From: Carboxydothermus pertinax
GTDB lineage: Bacteria > Bacillota > Z-2901 > Carboxydothermales > Carboxydothermaceae
Direction: 5' to 3'
NCBI RefSeq assembly: GCF_001950255.1
Contig: NZ_BDJK01000062.1
Location: 1-64,000 of the forward strand
Length of the DNA: 64,000 nt
Part shown: one piece after another, positions 15,761 to 23,999 of the stretch
Layout: every line of letters starts with the position of its first letter
Position numbering within the stretch: the stretch's first letter is position 1
Notes under the pieces: model-generated
What the model was told of the DNA's origin: nothing
The model's database searches: none
What the model saw: the letters and a program-made list of their open reading frames with translations, nothing else
Program-made: the position numbers and the translations under genes

Positions 15761-16962
15761 AAGTTGTGCTGGGAATTTTTTTAAACGGCCAATATGGTAC
15801 TCTTATTGCTGGTTCGGGCAGGTATCTTCTTTTTGAAGGAAAATTTTACCATAAAAGTTTTTTAGATGAGTTACAGCGCTGTCTTTCTCTATTAGGATTA
15901 TCGAAAAGAGACGTACATAAAATCTACTTTACTCCTCCAATTTCTTTGATGCAAGAAAATAGTATTAAGCCAATTTCTCATCTACGCCTTGTCCCTGAAC
16001 AATTTAACGCAACTCTTTCTTTTCCCCAAGGAGTTCAAAAACTGGTGGAGGTTTTGCAAGTAACCCAGGAAAAACTTGCCCGGGCCTTAAAAGAAAACGA
16101 CGAACAAATAAAAAAAGCTCAGGTGGTTTCCATCATATCGCCTTTTGCTCTGGTTTACCCGGAAAAAGAAAACAAAGCTCATCGGCTACTTAAAAAATTT
16201 ACCCAGGCGGTAATTCTAAAATCCCAGAATTACCCGCACCTTGGCTTTCGCGTGCGAGAAAAGGCTTTGTTAATAGCTGCTGCTTTCAAAATTACATTAT
16301 CCCCTTACCTTCAGCAACTTAGGGATTTTTTTGCCCCATACTCCCCCGGGATTTATTGGGTTGAAAATGAAGCCGTCTGTTTAACCGATGATTTTTTACC
16401 GCAAGCTTGCGGTAAAATTTACGAGCTTGCTCCTTTGTTGCAAATCGCCCGGGGTGCTGCCGTTTTGTTTGGCTATAATTATGCTTTGGCTCTTTTTAAA
16501 GTTGGTCCTTCTTTTAGACTTTTTCAAGTGCAGAATGCTGTAGAGGTCAGTGAATTATCTCCATCCTTTAGTTTTGCCACTACCTCTTCAGTACAGCATT
16601 TATTTGCCGGTATAAAACATAGTCATTCTGAAAAGGTTCAAGGTCCAATCCCTGTTTTCAACTTTTCCGGTTGCTATTTTTCCGATTCTTACCCATACCG
16701 ATTTTATCAGCTTGCTCCATCCCGGCAACTTCGTTATCTCGGCTTTCTCACAGCTCCAGCAGTTTTAACATCTTTTGCCCTTTGCCGGCAAGAAGAGTTA
16801 GAGAAAAACAAAAAACAATTACTAAAAAGCTTACACCTTATTAATAAAAAACACAATTTTTTAGAGAAACCGGTAGCTTTTTACCAGGAAACCTCTCTTC
16901 GTTATCTGCCTTTTAATCATACAATTTTAAAAGTAGGCTTTAAAGAACCAGGTCCAGGGTAA
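15757..16962 (+). CDS. Divergent HyuA-like protein lacking ATPase motifs
   Basis: About 401 residues, starting at TTG 15757 behind AAGGAGG; the start overlaps the DUF917 stop codon. It is not obviously related to anything at first sight, but its middle follows the HyuA-like protein at 8865-10415. VREKALLIAAAF corresponds to IERENATVLNAAL, YWVENEAVCLTDDFL to FLCQNDGTLMSIDYA, and IARGAAVLFGYNYALALFKVG to SIRGAAFLSNLENAMVLDVG. The glycine-rich ATP-binding motifs, including LDVGGTTSDIG and the N-terminal GGTNTD, are lost or replaced. I infer a non-catalytic paralogue, perhaps regulatory. Six bases downstream of the neighbour's coupling point, it ends only 3 bases from the convergent RNA methyltransferase gene. 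Confidence 0.6.
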   Translation: MKVVLGIFLNGQYGTLIAGSGRYLLFEGKFYHKSFLDELQRCLSLLGLSKRDVHKIYFTPPISLMQENSIKPISHLRLVPEQFNATLSFPQGVQKLVEVLQVTQEKLARALKENDEQIKKAQVVSIISPFALVYPEKENKAHRLLKKFTQAVILKSQNYPHLGFRVREKALLIAAAFKITLSPYLQQLRDFFAPYSPGIYWVENEAVCLTDDFLPQACGKIYELAPLLQIARGAAVLFGYNYALALFKVGPSFRLFQVQNAVEVSELSPSFSFATTSSVQHLFAGIKHSHSEKVQGPIPVFNFSGCYFSDSYPYRFYQLAPSRQLRYLGFLTAPAVLTSFALCRQEELEKNKKQLLKSLHLINKKHNFLEKPVAFYQETSLRYLPFNHTILKVGFKEPGPG

Positions 16963-16965
16963 AAT

Positions 16966-18294
16966 TTATCCGATTTTGATTAATAACGCAACACTCTCCA
17001 CATGCATTGTCTGAGAAAACATATCCACCGGGGTTATTTCCTCGGGATAATAACCCGCTTCCGCCAAAATCTTTAAGTCCCGGGCCTGGGTTGCAGGATT
17101 ACACGATACATAAACAATCCGCTCCGGGCCATGCTTTATTATCTCCTCTAAAACCTCTTTTTTTACTCCCTCCCGGGGAGGATCCAGGACAATTTTATTA
17201 AAACGATAACCTTTTCTTAATAGCCAGGGAAGTTTTTCTTCCACTTTTCCAGTAAAAAATTTTATATTGTTTATACCGTTATTTTTAGCATTGATACCGG
17301 CTACTGTTACTGCCTCCTTTACCTCTTCTACTCCCACAGCAGTCGCGGCAATTTTAGCTGCCGGTAGAGTTAATGAACCTACTCCGGAATAACCATCTAA
17401 AACCACATCGGTTTTAACTAAATTAAGATAATTTAAAGCAATACCATAAATCTTTTCGGCCTGGGGCGGATTAATTTGAAAAAAAGAAAGCGGCGTTAAG
17501 TGATATTTAATCCCGAGAAGTTCTTCGGTAAGAAAATCATCCCCAAAATTAATTGTTGGTCCAGGCCCAAAAACTTCCCGGGTTTTTTTGGGGTTTTCAT
17601 GAAAGGTTAGGGACTGAATTTGGGGATTTAGAAAAATTTTTTCGGCAATTTCCTTTACCTTAAAATTTAACTTTGCAGCAGTTACCACTGCCTGAATTTT
17701 CCCAGTGGTGAAAGATCTACGAACTACCAAATGCCGTAAGACACCATCATCGCTAAAGTAAGCCTTAAGCTTATAGGAACTCAACATTTCAGTAATATAA
17801 TGGGCCACCTCAATTAAGTTTTTATCCGCTATTAAGCAATCGGTTAGAGGAAACCATTTATTTTTTCGGTCAAAATAGCCAATGGCCAGTTTATTCTGGT
17901 TAATTCCAAAAGTAAAATGCACTTTTTGCCGGTAGCGATAAAAAGAAAAATTTGGTAAGACTGGTTTAACAGGAGCATCTATCCGGCCAATTTTTTTCAT
18001 AATATTATAAACTTTTATTTTTTTAAGTATTAACTGCTGCTCGTAATCAAGGTTTTGTAAACTGCAACCTCCGCAGTAACCAAAATGGGAACACCCGGGA
18101 ACATCCCGGTAAGGAGAACTATTTAAAATTTCCAGAGCCTCTCCTAGAATAACGCCTCTTTTTTCGCCGGTAACTTTTACTTTGACCACATCACCAACGG
18201 TGACATCCCCCGAAACAAAGTAAACCCGCTTTTCTTTTTTCCCAACACCCAGTCCTTCTTCGGTAAGGTCAATTATTTCTAAAATTTCTTCCAT
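16966..18294 (-). CDS. 23S rRNA (uracil-5-)-methyltransferase, RlmD/RumA family
   Basis: A 442-residue enzyme that methylates carbon 5 of a uridine in 23S rRNA or tRNA with S-adenosylmethionine. An N-terminal TRAM domain (about residues 1-55) is followed by the iron-sulfur motif in CSHFGYCGGCSLQ. The methyltransferase domain shows LDGYSGVGSLTLPAA, the LDPPREG motif and the catalytic cysteine motif YVSCNPATQARD. In Firmicutes this family includes RlmCD, so the modified position is uncertain. It is a single gene facing the HyuA-like gene. Confidence 0.9.
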   Translation of the reverse strand: MEEILEIIDLTEEGLGVGKKEKRVYFVSGDVTVGDVVKVKVTGEKRGVILGEALEILNSSPYRDVPGCSHFGYCGGCSLQNLDYEQQLILKKIKVYNIMKKIGRIDAPVKPVLPNFSFYRYRQKVHFTFGINQNKLAIGYFDRKNKWFPLTDCLIADKNLIEVAHYITEMLSSYKLKAYFSDDGVLRHLVVRRSFTTGKIQAVVTAAKLNFKVKEIAEKIFLNPQIQSLTFHENPKKTREVFGPGPTINFGDDFLTEELLGIKYHLTPLSFFQINPPQAEKIYGIALNYLNLVKTDVVLDGYSGVGSLTLPAAKIAATAVGVEEVKEAVTVAGINAKNNGINNIKFFTGKVEEKLPWLLRKGYRFNKIVLDPPREGVKKEVLEEIIKHGPERIVYVSCNPATQARDLKILAEAGYYPEEITPVDMFSQTMHVESVALLIKIG

Positions 18295-18316
18295 AAATCC
18301 TCCTGAATTAAACTTT

Positions 18317-18613
18317 CTATTCTCTCCGGTAAATCTCTATACCCTGCTCCTCAATCCTTTGCCGAAACTTTTCATCTAACGGGCTATTCATATCTATAAC
18401 ATCAATCTTGTAAATACCCGCTGCCTCATCTAAGTCTGACCATAACCCCGATGGCATCCTGCCCTCGCAGTAAACCGCAAGGTCTATATCAGAATTATAC
18501 TTATAATCCCCCCGGGCGCGGGATCCAAAAATAACCGCTCTAATTACATTTTCCCTTTTTTGCAACTCTTTGATTAAAGCGTTTAAAATATGTTCAGGTA
18601 AACCGAAATTCAT
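18317..18613 (-). CDS. MNT-type minimal nucleotidyltransferase (antitoxin-like)
   Basis: A 98-residue nucleotidyltransferase domain protein. It carries the signature GSRARGDYKYNSDIDLAV, with the paired aspartates that bind metal, and a third acidic residue in YKIDVIDM. Small MNT proteins pair with HEPN proteins, and some act by adding nucleotides to the HEPN partner to silence it. Its start overlaps the stop of the upstream HEPN-like gene by four bases, as expected for such a pair. Substrate and biological role are inferred from the family. Confidence 0.85.
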   Translation of the reverse strand: MNFGLPEHILNALIKELQKRENVIRAVIFGSRARGDYKYNSDIDLAVYCEGRMPSGLWSDLDEAAGIYKIDVIDMNSPLDEKFRQRIEEQGIEIYRRE

Positions 18614-19008
18614 TTAAGCACCTCCGCCATCTTCTTAGCAAATGCTGCAAAAGCGTCATAATACTTTTTTTTAACTTTATCATAGATTTCTTTGGCCATT
18701 TGCTCGTCATATGTGTGCACAGTAAGATTTCGAGCATCGATCATATCAATCCAGACATCCCCATTAAAAATAAGTCCATAGGCAAAAGCTTCTTTAAAGG
18801 CTGCTCGCGGCGAGTTTACAGTTGCATACCCCTCATACTCAAGATAGGCCTTCATCAGTTTCCAGGCCAGTTCATAGGTAAACTCAAAACGCTGAATTAC
18901 GCCATCATAAACTAAAGGATTTGTTAAATCTTCTTCCAACGCTTCTTTTAGTCTTAAAACAGCCTTCTTATATTCATTAAATTTCTCCATTAACCGTTCG
19001 CTATTCAC
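18610..19008 (-). CDS. HI0074-type HEPN-like protein (MNT partner)
   Basis: A 132-residue helical protein of the group named nucleotidyltransferase substrate-binding protein, HI0074 family. It has the R-x4-H motif (DARNLTVHTYDE) found in HEPN domains, many of which are RNases. It precedes the MNT gene in a two-gene operon, the usual toxin-antitoxin arrangement. The GTG at 19008 lies behind GGGAGG. Whether it is toxic in this organism is unknown. The HI0074 branch has also been considered a simple nucleotide-binding complex. Confidence 0.85.
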   Translation of the reverse strand: MNSERLMEKFNEYKKAVLRLKEALEEDLTNPLVYDGVIQRFEFTYELAWKLMKAYLEYEGYATVNSPRAAFKEAFAYGLIFNGDVWIDMIDARNLTVHTYDEQMAKEIYDKVKKKYYDAFAAFAKKMAEVLK

Positions 19009-19120
19009 TATTTAACCTCCCTTATATTTTTCCTCCCTTATTATATTAGCAAAAGAAAATAAATCCAAAAATATTCCATTTTTTCCTGGATTAATAAAAT
19101 ACTTTATCTTTCATAAATAC

Positions 19121-19813
19121 TTAATAAAAAAACATTTTCCCCATTACAAACCAGGTCATGATTCCATTCCAGGTGGCATGCGCCACAAAGGGGCTTAATA
19201 ACGTACCGGTCTTTTCGTAAAGATACGCCAGTATTGCTCCCCCTATCGAGAGCGGTAAAAACCGGTAAGGATCAAAATGCATCGCTCCAAAAAGTAAGGA
19301 AGATACTGCTATCCCTCCAACCACACCCATGTATTTTTTTAATATAGGATAGCTAAAACCGCGAAAGAAAAGCTCTTCGGCAAAAGGGCCGAGAAAAACT
19401 CCCAAAAAGACCAGCAGGTTTTTCTCCGTGGGAGTTTTAGCCAGGGTTAAGAGTTTTTCAAAGGTCTGCGGAGGAGGATTAACCTTTAAAATTTTAAAAC
19501 TAAAAGCTCCCACCACCACCACGGCAATTAAAATTAAAAAACCTCCAAACACTCCCCATTTAAAGGCTTTACCCCAATTTTTTACCGTAAGCCCCAGATC
19601 AGATAGGTGACCTCGGTTTTTTTCCACCACCCACAACACCAAAGCCAATAGCAGTATATCCTGAAAAAAAGTCAAAAAGATAACCCTAGCCCCAAAACTT
19701 TTAAGACCGGGAAGAGGAAGAGATCCCAACAGTAAATTCATCCCATTTACCAAAACTAAAGTTAATATTAATATTAAAACCACATGTTTTAACTTCCAGC
19801 GAATTTCCAGCAT
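19121..19813 (-). CDS. CPBP-family intramembrane metalloprotease
   Basis: A 230-residue membrane protein with about six to eight helices. It shows the family active-site motifs AEELFFRGF, FGAMHFDP and FVAHATWNG, supplying the glutamates and histidines that bind the catalytic metal. The family (CAAX proteases and bacteriocin-processing enzymes) cleaves peptides in the membrane. No bacteriocin gene is close by, so the substrate is unknown. I choose the ATG at 19813 behind AACAGGAGGG. An upstream in-frame ATG at 19834 has no ribosome site. Confidence 0.87.
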   Translation of the reverse strand: MLEIRWKLKHVVLILILTLVLVNGMNLLLGSLPLPGLKSFGARVIFLTFFQDILLLALVLWVVEKNRGHLSDLGLTVKNWGKAFKWGVFGGFLILIAVVVVGAFSFKILKVNPPPQTFEKLLTLAKTPTEKNLLVFLGVFLGPFAEELFFRGFSYPILKKYMGVVGGIAVSSLLFGAMHFDPYRFLPLSIGGAILAYLYEKTGTLLSPFVAHATWNGIMTWFVMGKMFFY

Positions 19814-19861
19814 CAAATCCCTCCTGTTTTTCATCTCTATTTTAGCATTTCCCGCAGGTGT

Positions 19862-19894
19862 AAAAAATAAAAACCTCCAAAACTGGAGGCTTTT
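19862..19894 (-). terminator. Terminator of the homocitrate synthase-aconitase-isocitrate dehydrogenase operon
   Basis: On the minus strand AAGCCTCC and GGAGGTTT arms with a short AGTTTT loop (about 19872-19894) run into a stretch rich in T (TTTTTATTTTTT). It directly follows the dehydrogenase stop codon. Confidence 0.85.
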
Positions 19895-20891
19895 ATAAAT
19901 GTTTTATAATATAATCGGCCATTTCGGAGGTTTTCGCAGTCCCGCCTAAATCATAGGTAACCATGTCCTTATTGGGAAGAACCTTGGTTAAAGCCCGCTC
20001 GATTTTGGCAGCTGCATCCACTTCTCCCAGGTGTTTTAGCATCATCACCCCAGATAAAATCTCCGCCAGGGGATTTACCCGGTTTTGGCCGGCATGCTTA
20101 GGGGCACTTCCGTGCACCGGCTCAAAAACGGCATATTCGTCACCGATATTGGCTCCCGGTGCCACCCCAAGTCCCCCCACCAAACCCGCGCAGAGGTCAG
20201 ACAAAATATCACCGTAAAGATTGGGCATCACCATTACATCAAATTTTTCCGGCGACTGCACCAGCTTCATGGCCATCGCATCCACAATCATATCCTCAAA
20301 CTCAATATCGGGATACTCTGCCGCCACTTCCCTGGCAACTGCTAGAAATAATCCATCGGTATACTTCATGATATTAGCTTTATGAACGGCGGTAACTTTT
20401 CTCCGTCCTTCCCGCCGGGCCAGTTCAAAGGCAAACCGGACAATTCTCTTTGATGCCTTTCGGGTGATAATTTTAATACTTTCCGCTGCATCTTCCCCTA
20501 CCATGTGTTCAACTCCAGCGTATAAATCCTCGGTATTTTCCCGAACAGTGATTAAATCAATATTTTCGTACCGGGTAACAACTCCCGGCAGGGATTTTGC
20601 CGGCCGAACATTAGCGTATAAATCTAAAGCTTTTCTTAAAGCAACATTCACGCTGCGAAATCCCGTGCCGATGGGTGTAGTCATCGGTCCCTTTAAAGCA
20701 ACTTTATTTTTCTTGATGGACTCTAAAACATAATCCGGCAGGGGAGTTCCGTACTCGGCCATGACCTTTTCCCCCGCTTCTACCACTTCCCAGTCTATTT
20801 GAGCGCCGCTAGCATCGATTACCCGCCGGGTAGCTTCTACAATTTCCGGTCCTATACCATCACCAGGAATTAAAGTAACTTTATGCGCCAT
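19893..20891 (-). CDS. Isocitrate/homoisocitrate dehydrogenase family protein, probably NAD isocitrate dehydrogenase
   Basis: A 332-residue beta-decarboxylating dehydrogenase. The substrate loop [20 protein letters not shown] carries the S-x-N-x2-LR pattern of isocitrate dehydrogenases, unlike the leucine-rich loop of 3-isopropylmalate dehydrogenases. The metal-binding segment [19 protein letters not shown] is intact. The coenzyme region [14 protein letters not shown] lacks the Lys-Tyr pair of NADP enzymes, so NAD is more likely. It is the last gene of an operon with aconitase-type subunits and a homocitrate synthase-like gene, so it probably yields 2-oxoglutarate from isocitrate. Homoisocitrate remains possible. 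Confidence 0.8.
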   Translation of the reverse strand: MAHKVTLIPGDGIGPEIVEATRRVIDASGAQIDWEVVEAGEKVMAEYGTPLPDYVLESIKKNKVALKGPMTTPIGTGFRSVNVALRKALDLYANVRPAKSLPGVVTRYENIDLITVRENTEDLYAGVEHMVGEDAAESIKIITRKASKRIVRFAFELARREGRRKVTAVHKANIMKYTDGLFLAVAREVAAEYPDIEFEDMIVDAMAMKLVQSPEKFDVMVMPNLYGDILSDLCAGLVGGLGVAPGANIGDEYAVFEPVHGSAPKHAGQNRVNPLAEILSGVMMLKHLGEVDAAAKIERALTKVLPNKDMVTYDLGGTAKTSEMADYIIKHL

Positions 20892-20902
20892 TATAAACCT
20901 CC

Positions 20903-21400
20903 TTAAAAATTAAAGGTACCATATTTTTTGAAATGCTCAATTAAACCACCATCCCTTAAAATCTTTATCATTACATCGGGAAGAGGTTTTATCGGAATAT
21001 CCTCACCGGTGGTAAGGTTTTTGATTGTCCCTTTAGAGAGATCTACTTCTAATTCATCACCGGCATTTATTTTATCGGTATCGCATTCAATAACCGGAAG
21101 ACCGGTATTAATGGCATTGCGGTAAAAGATCCGGGCAAAGGATTTAGCGATTACCGCACCTATTTTAGCATATTTAATAGCCAGCGGTGCTTGTTCCCGG
21201 GAAGAACCGCAACCAAAGTTACTGCCGGCAACGATAAAATCTCCGGAAGTAACTTTACTGTAAAAATCCGGATCTAAGTCTTCCATGACGTGCTTAGCCA
21301 GCTCATTCATATCTAAAGTTTTAAACTTATATTTACCGGAAATTATATAATCGGTATTTACATCATTGCCAAATTTATGGCATTTACCCCTTAAAATCAT
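20903..21400 (-). CDS. Aconitase-family hydro-lyase, small subunit (LeuD-like)
   Basis: A 165-residue swivel-domain subunit. It has the N-terminal [17 protein letters not shown], the [15 protein letters not shown] loop and [19 protein letters not shown], as in archaeal-type LeuD and homoaconitase small subunits. The loop that separates substrates reads YKFK. As I recall, it is YLVY-like in isopropylmalate isomerases and YLRT in methanogen homoaconitases, so this matches neither. It pairs with the large subunit encoded just upstream. The context favours citrate/isocitrate or homocitrate as substrate. Confidence 0.85.
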   Translation of the reverse strand: MILRGKCHKFGNDVNTDYIISGKYKFKTLDMNELAKHVMEDLDPDFYSKVTSGDFIVAGSNFGCGSSREQAPLAIKYAKIGAVIAKSFARIFYRNAINTGLPVIECDTDKINAGDELEVDLSKGTIKNLTTGEDIPIKPLPDVMIKILRDGGLIEHFKKYGTFNF

Positions 21401-21417
21401 TTTTTACTCCACCATCC

Positions 21418-22671
21418 TTAAAAGTAAGGTCTTGGATCGGCAATTTCTCCGGCAATAGCCGATGCGGCCACCGTGGCCGGTGAGGCTAAATAAATAAAGG
21501 CATTGCTGTTGCCCATCCGGCCTTTGAAATTCCGGTTGGCAGTTGAAATAACATTTTCCCCGTCGGAAGGTATACCGTTATGAGTGCCAACGCACGGACC
21601 ACAGCCAGGAGTTACCACGGCAGCCCCTGCCTCCACAAAGATTTTTATAAATCCTTCTTCCATTGCTTTTAAGAAAATTTTCCTTGATGCTGGAGCTACT
21701 ATCAGACGGGTTTTAGGATGAATCTTCCGTCCTTCTAAGATTTTGGCTGCAATCCGTAAATCCTCAAGCCGTCCGTTTGTACAGGTTCCCAGTACCGCCT
21801 GGTGAATCGGAGTACCGGCCACCTCGGTAACTTTGGCAGTGTTATCAACGGTATGCGGTTTGGCCACCATTGGTTCCAACTCCGATACGTCATATTCTAA
21901 AACTTTAGCATAAACCGCATCCGGATCGGCAAAGACCGGTGTAAAATCCCTACCGCCATGTTCTTTAACAAAAGCAAAGGTTTTTTCATCAGCCTCCATT
22001 AAGCCGGCCTTTGCTCCCATTTCTATTGCCATGTTGGAAATGGTAAATCTTCCATCCATAGACAGGTTGGATATAGCTTCCCCGGTATATTCCGCAGCCA
22101 TGTAGGTTGCCCCATCCGCAGTAACATCCCCAATTAAGTACAAAATCAAGTCCTTGGCAAACACCCCTTTTGGAAGCTTGCCCTTTAACACAAACTTTAT
22201 GGTTTCAGGAACTTTAAACCAGAGCTTACCCGAGATAATCGCCGCTGCCAGGTCGGTGGATCCAACCCCGGTGGCAAAAGCATTTAAAGCACCATAAGTA
22301 CAGGTGTGGGAATCGGCTCCAACCACCAGTGAACCCGGTCCTACTTTTCCACTCTCGGGTACCACTTGATGGCAAACGCCGTCACCAATGTCGTGAAAAT
22401 CAATCCCGTATTCATCCCGAAACTCCCGCATAAGCTTATGCAGGCGTGATACTCCTTCATTAGGGCTTGGGGCGCTGTGGTCTATGACAAAAACCACTTT
22501 TTCCGGGTCAAAAACCTTTGTTCCTCCCATTTCCCGAAACGATTTTATCGCCAATGGCGCAGTCCCATCCTGCCCCATAACATAGTCCACATCGGCCACG
22601 ACAATTTGGCCGGCATACGCATCTCCACCACTCTTTTGGGAGAGAATTTTTTCAATGATTGTCTTCCCCAA
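21418..22671 (-). CDS. Aconitase-family hydro-lyase, large subunit (LeuC-like)
   Basis: A 417-residue catalytic subunit with the three cysteines of the [4Fe-4S] cluster (LGTCTNGR and GCGPCVGTH). It also has SHTCTYGALNAFATGVGSTD and the C-terminal RNFKGRMGN arginine motif. Length and sequence place it in the two-subunit archaeal/clostridial class shared by isopropylmalate isomerases, homoaconitases and some two-subunit aconitases. It begins one base after the stop of the synthase gene and precedes the small subunit. It should isomerise the tricarboxylate made by the synthase. Confidence 0.87.
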   Translation of the reverse strand: MGKTIIEKILSQKSGGDAYAGQIVVADVDYVMGQDGTAPLAIKSFREMGGTKVFDPEKVVFVIDHSAPSPNEGVSRLHKLMREFRDEYGIDFHDIGDGVCHQVVPESGKVGPGSLVVGADSHTCTYGALNAFATGVGSTDLAAAIISGKLWFKVPETIKFVLKGKLPKGVFAKDLILYLIGDVTADGATYMAAEYTGEAISNLSMDGRFTISNMAIEMGAKAGLMEADEKTFAFVKEHGGRDFTPVFADPDAVYAKVLEYDVSELEPMVAKPHTVDNTAKVTEVAGTPIHQAVLGTCTNGRLEDLRIAAKILEGRKIHPKTRLIVAPASRKIFLKAMEEGFIKIFVEAGAAVVTPGCGPCVGTHNGIPSDGENVISTANRNFKGRMGNSNAFIYLASPATVAASAIAGEIADPRPYF

Positions 22672-23814
22672 TTACATTCCCCTCTTTCCAAAATGTTCTT
22701 CATAAATTAAAACTAATTCTTTATCAAAGAGCGACCGCTTTAATTCCACCGCATGCGCCCGAACATGGGGCAGAAGCTCTACTGCCTGCTCATCGGTTAA
22801 CTGAATGCCATACTCAGCAAATTTGGCCTTTAAAGCAGCAGAACCGGAGTGCTTGCCAATAACAATTTGCCGTTCTAAACCCACTTCCTCCGGATGGAAA
22901 GCCTCATAAGTTTTGGGGTTCTTCAAAGCCCCATCGGCATGAATTCCCGATTCATGGGCAAACATGTTTGAACCCACAATAGCTTTCCAGGCAGGAAGTT
23001 CCCGACCAGAAGCCATAGAAACGTAAAGGGCCGCTTCACGGAAAAGTTCGGTCTTAAAGCCAAGGTCAATCCCATAAATATGTTTTAAGGCCATGACCAC
23101 TTCTTCTAAAGCAGCGTTACCGGCCCGCTCTCCAAGGCCAATCACCGTAACGCCTACAAACTTAGCTCCGGCTTTAACCCCGGCTAAAGCATTAGCAGTG
23201 GCCATGCCAAAATCGTTATGGGTATGCATTTCAATTTCAAGCCCTACCCTCTCTCTTAGCTCTTTTACCCGCTCAAAAGTAGTAAAAGGGTCCAAAATAC
23301 CCACAGTATCGCAATATCTTAACCGGTCAGCACCGGCCTCTTTGGCCGCTAAACCAAACTGTACCAAAAACTCCATATCGGAGCGGCTGGCATCTTCAGC
23401 ATTCACTGAAACATATAACCCTTCTTTTTTGGCAAACTCGCAGGCTTTAACCATATTTTCAATAACCCATTCCCGGGAGGCCCGAAGTTTATGTTCTATG
23501 TGGATATCTGAAGTAGAAATGGATATAGCTACCGCATCTACACCACAACGCAACGATTCTTCAATATCTTTGATCACTGGACGGTTCCAGCCCATGATGC
23601 TGGCTTTTAAGCCAAGCTTACAAATGGCGGTTATTGCTTCTTTTTCATCCCCACCCATGGTCGGAATTCCCGCTTCAATTTGGTCCACTCCCATTTCATC
23701 TAGAAACTTAGCAATTCTAATTTTTTCTTTGTTAGCAAAAACTACTCCTGCCGTTTGTTCTCCGTCTCTTAGCGTCGTATCGACAATATAAATGGGTTTA
23801 TCATTTAATTTCAC
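22672..23814 (-). CDS. Homocitrate synthase-like (NifV/LeuA family), possible Re-citrate synthase
   Basis: A 380-residue TIM-barrel acyltransferase. It has DTTLRDGEQTAGVVF at the N-terminus, the metal-binding HTHNDFGMATANALAG, GLGERAGNAALEEVVMAL and the HESGIHADG loop. It lacks the long C-terminal leucine-regulatory domain of LeuA, as in NifV. NifV makes homocitrate for nitrogenase cofactor or lysine; close relatives in some anaerobes are Re-face citrate synthases. With aconitase and isocitrate dehydrogenase genes behind it, citrate formation for glutamate synthesis is as likely as homocitrate formation. I use the GTG at 23814 behind GGGAGG. Confidence 0.8.
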   Translation of the reverse strand: MKLNDKPIYIVDTTLRDGEQTAGVVFANKEKIRIAKFLDEMGVDQIEAGIPTMGGDEKEAITAICKLGLKASIMGWNRPVIKDIEESLRCGVDAVAISISTSDIHIEHKLRASREWVIENMVKACEFAKKEGLYVSVNAEDASRSDMEFLVQFGLAAKEAGADRLRYCDTVGILDPFTTFERVKELRERVGLEIEMHTHNDFGMATANALAGVKAGAKFVGVTVIGLGERAGNAALEEVVMALKHIYGIDLGFKTELFREAALYVSMASGRELPAWKAIVGSNMFAHESGIHADGALKNPKTYEAFHPEEVGLERQIVIGKHSGSAALKAKFAEYGIQLTDEQAVELLPHVRAHAVELKRSLFDKELVLIYEEHFGKRGM

Positions 23815-23916
23815 GTTTCTCAAACCTCCCACCTGTGGCTTAATCTATTTTTTAATGATAACACACCCCCTAAATTGTTAAAAGATTTTCAAAGTTTTTA
23901 TACTGTATACTTAAGC

Positions 23917-23943
23917 AGTGGTAAATGGTAGGTGGTTTGTGGT
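23917..23943. repeat. GGTAGGTGG-type G-rich short repeat
   Basis: The plus strand reads GTGGTAAATGGTAGGTGG and then TTTGTGG. A very similar motif appears at 62711-62741 and a third at 39605-39622, all intergenic. They look like members of a small dispersed repeat or similar simple-sequence tracts. The function is unknown. Confidence 0.4.
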
Positions 23944-23955
23944 CAATAGAAAATC

Positions 23956-23992
23956 AAAAAAAAAAGCCGCTGCCGGTAAGACAGCGGTTGAG
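23956..23992 (-). terminator. Terminator of the gatCAB operon
   Basis: On the minus strand, ACCGCTG and CAGCGGC arms with a loop of about nine bases are followed by a run of ten T residues. The hairpin begins about 10 bases after the gatB stop codon. Confidence 0.9.
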
Positions 23993-23999
23993 TATTATA

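Noticed and set aside
23093-23791. Long plus-strand open frame (232 codons) opposite the homocitrate synthase-like gene
   Set aside because: It lies wholly antisense to a well-supported gene, has a serine/proline-rich translation typical of the opposite strand of a real gene, and has no ribosome site.
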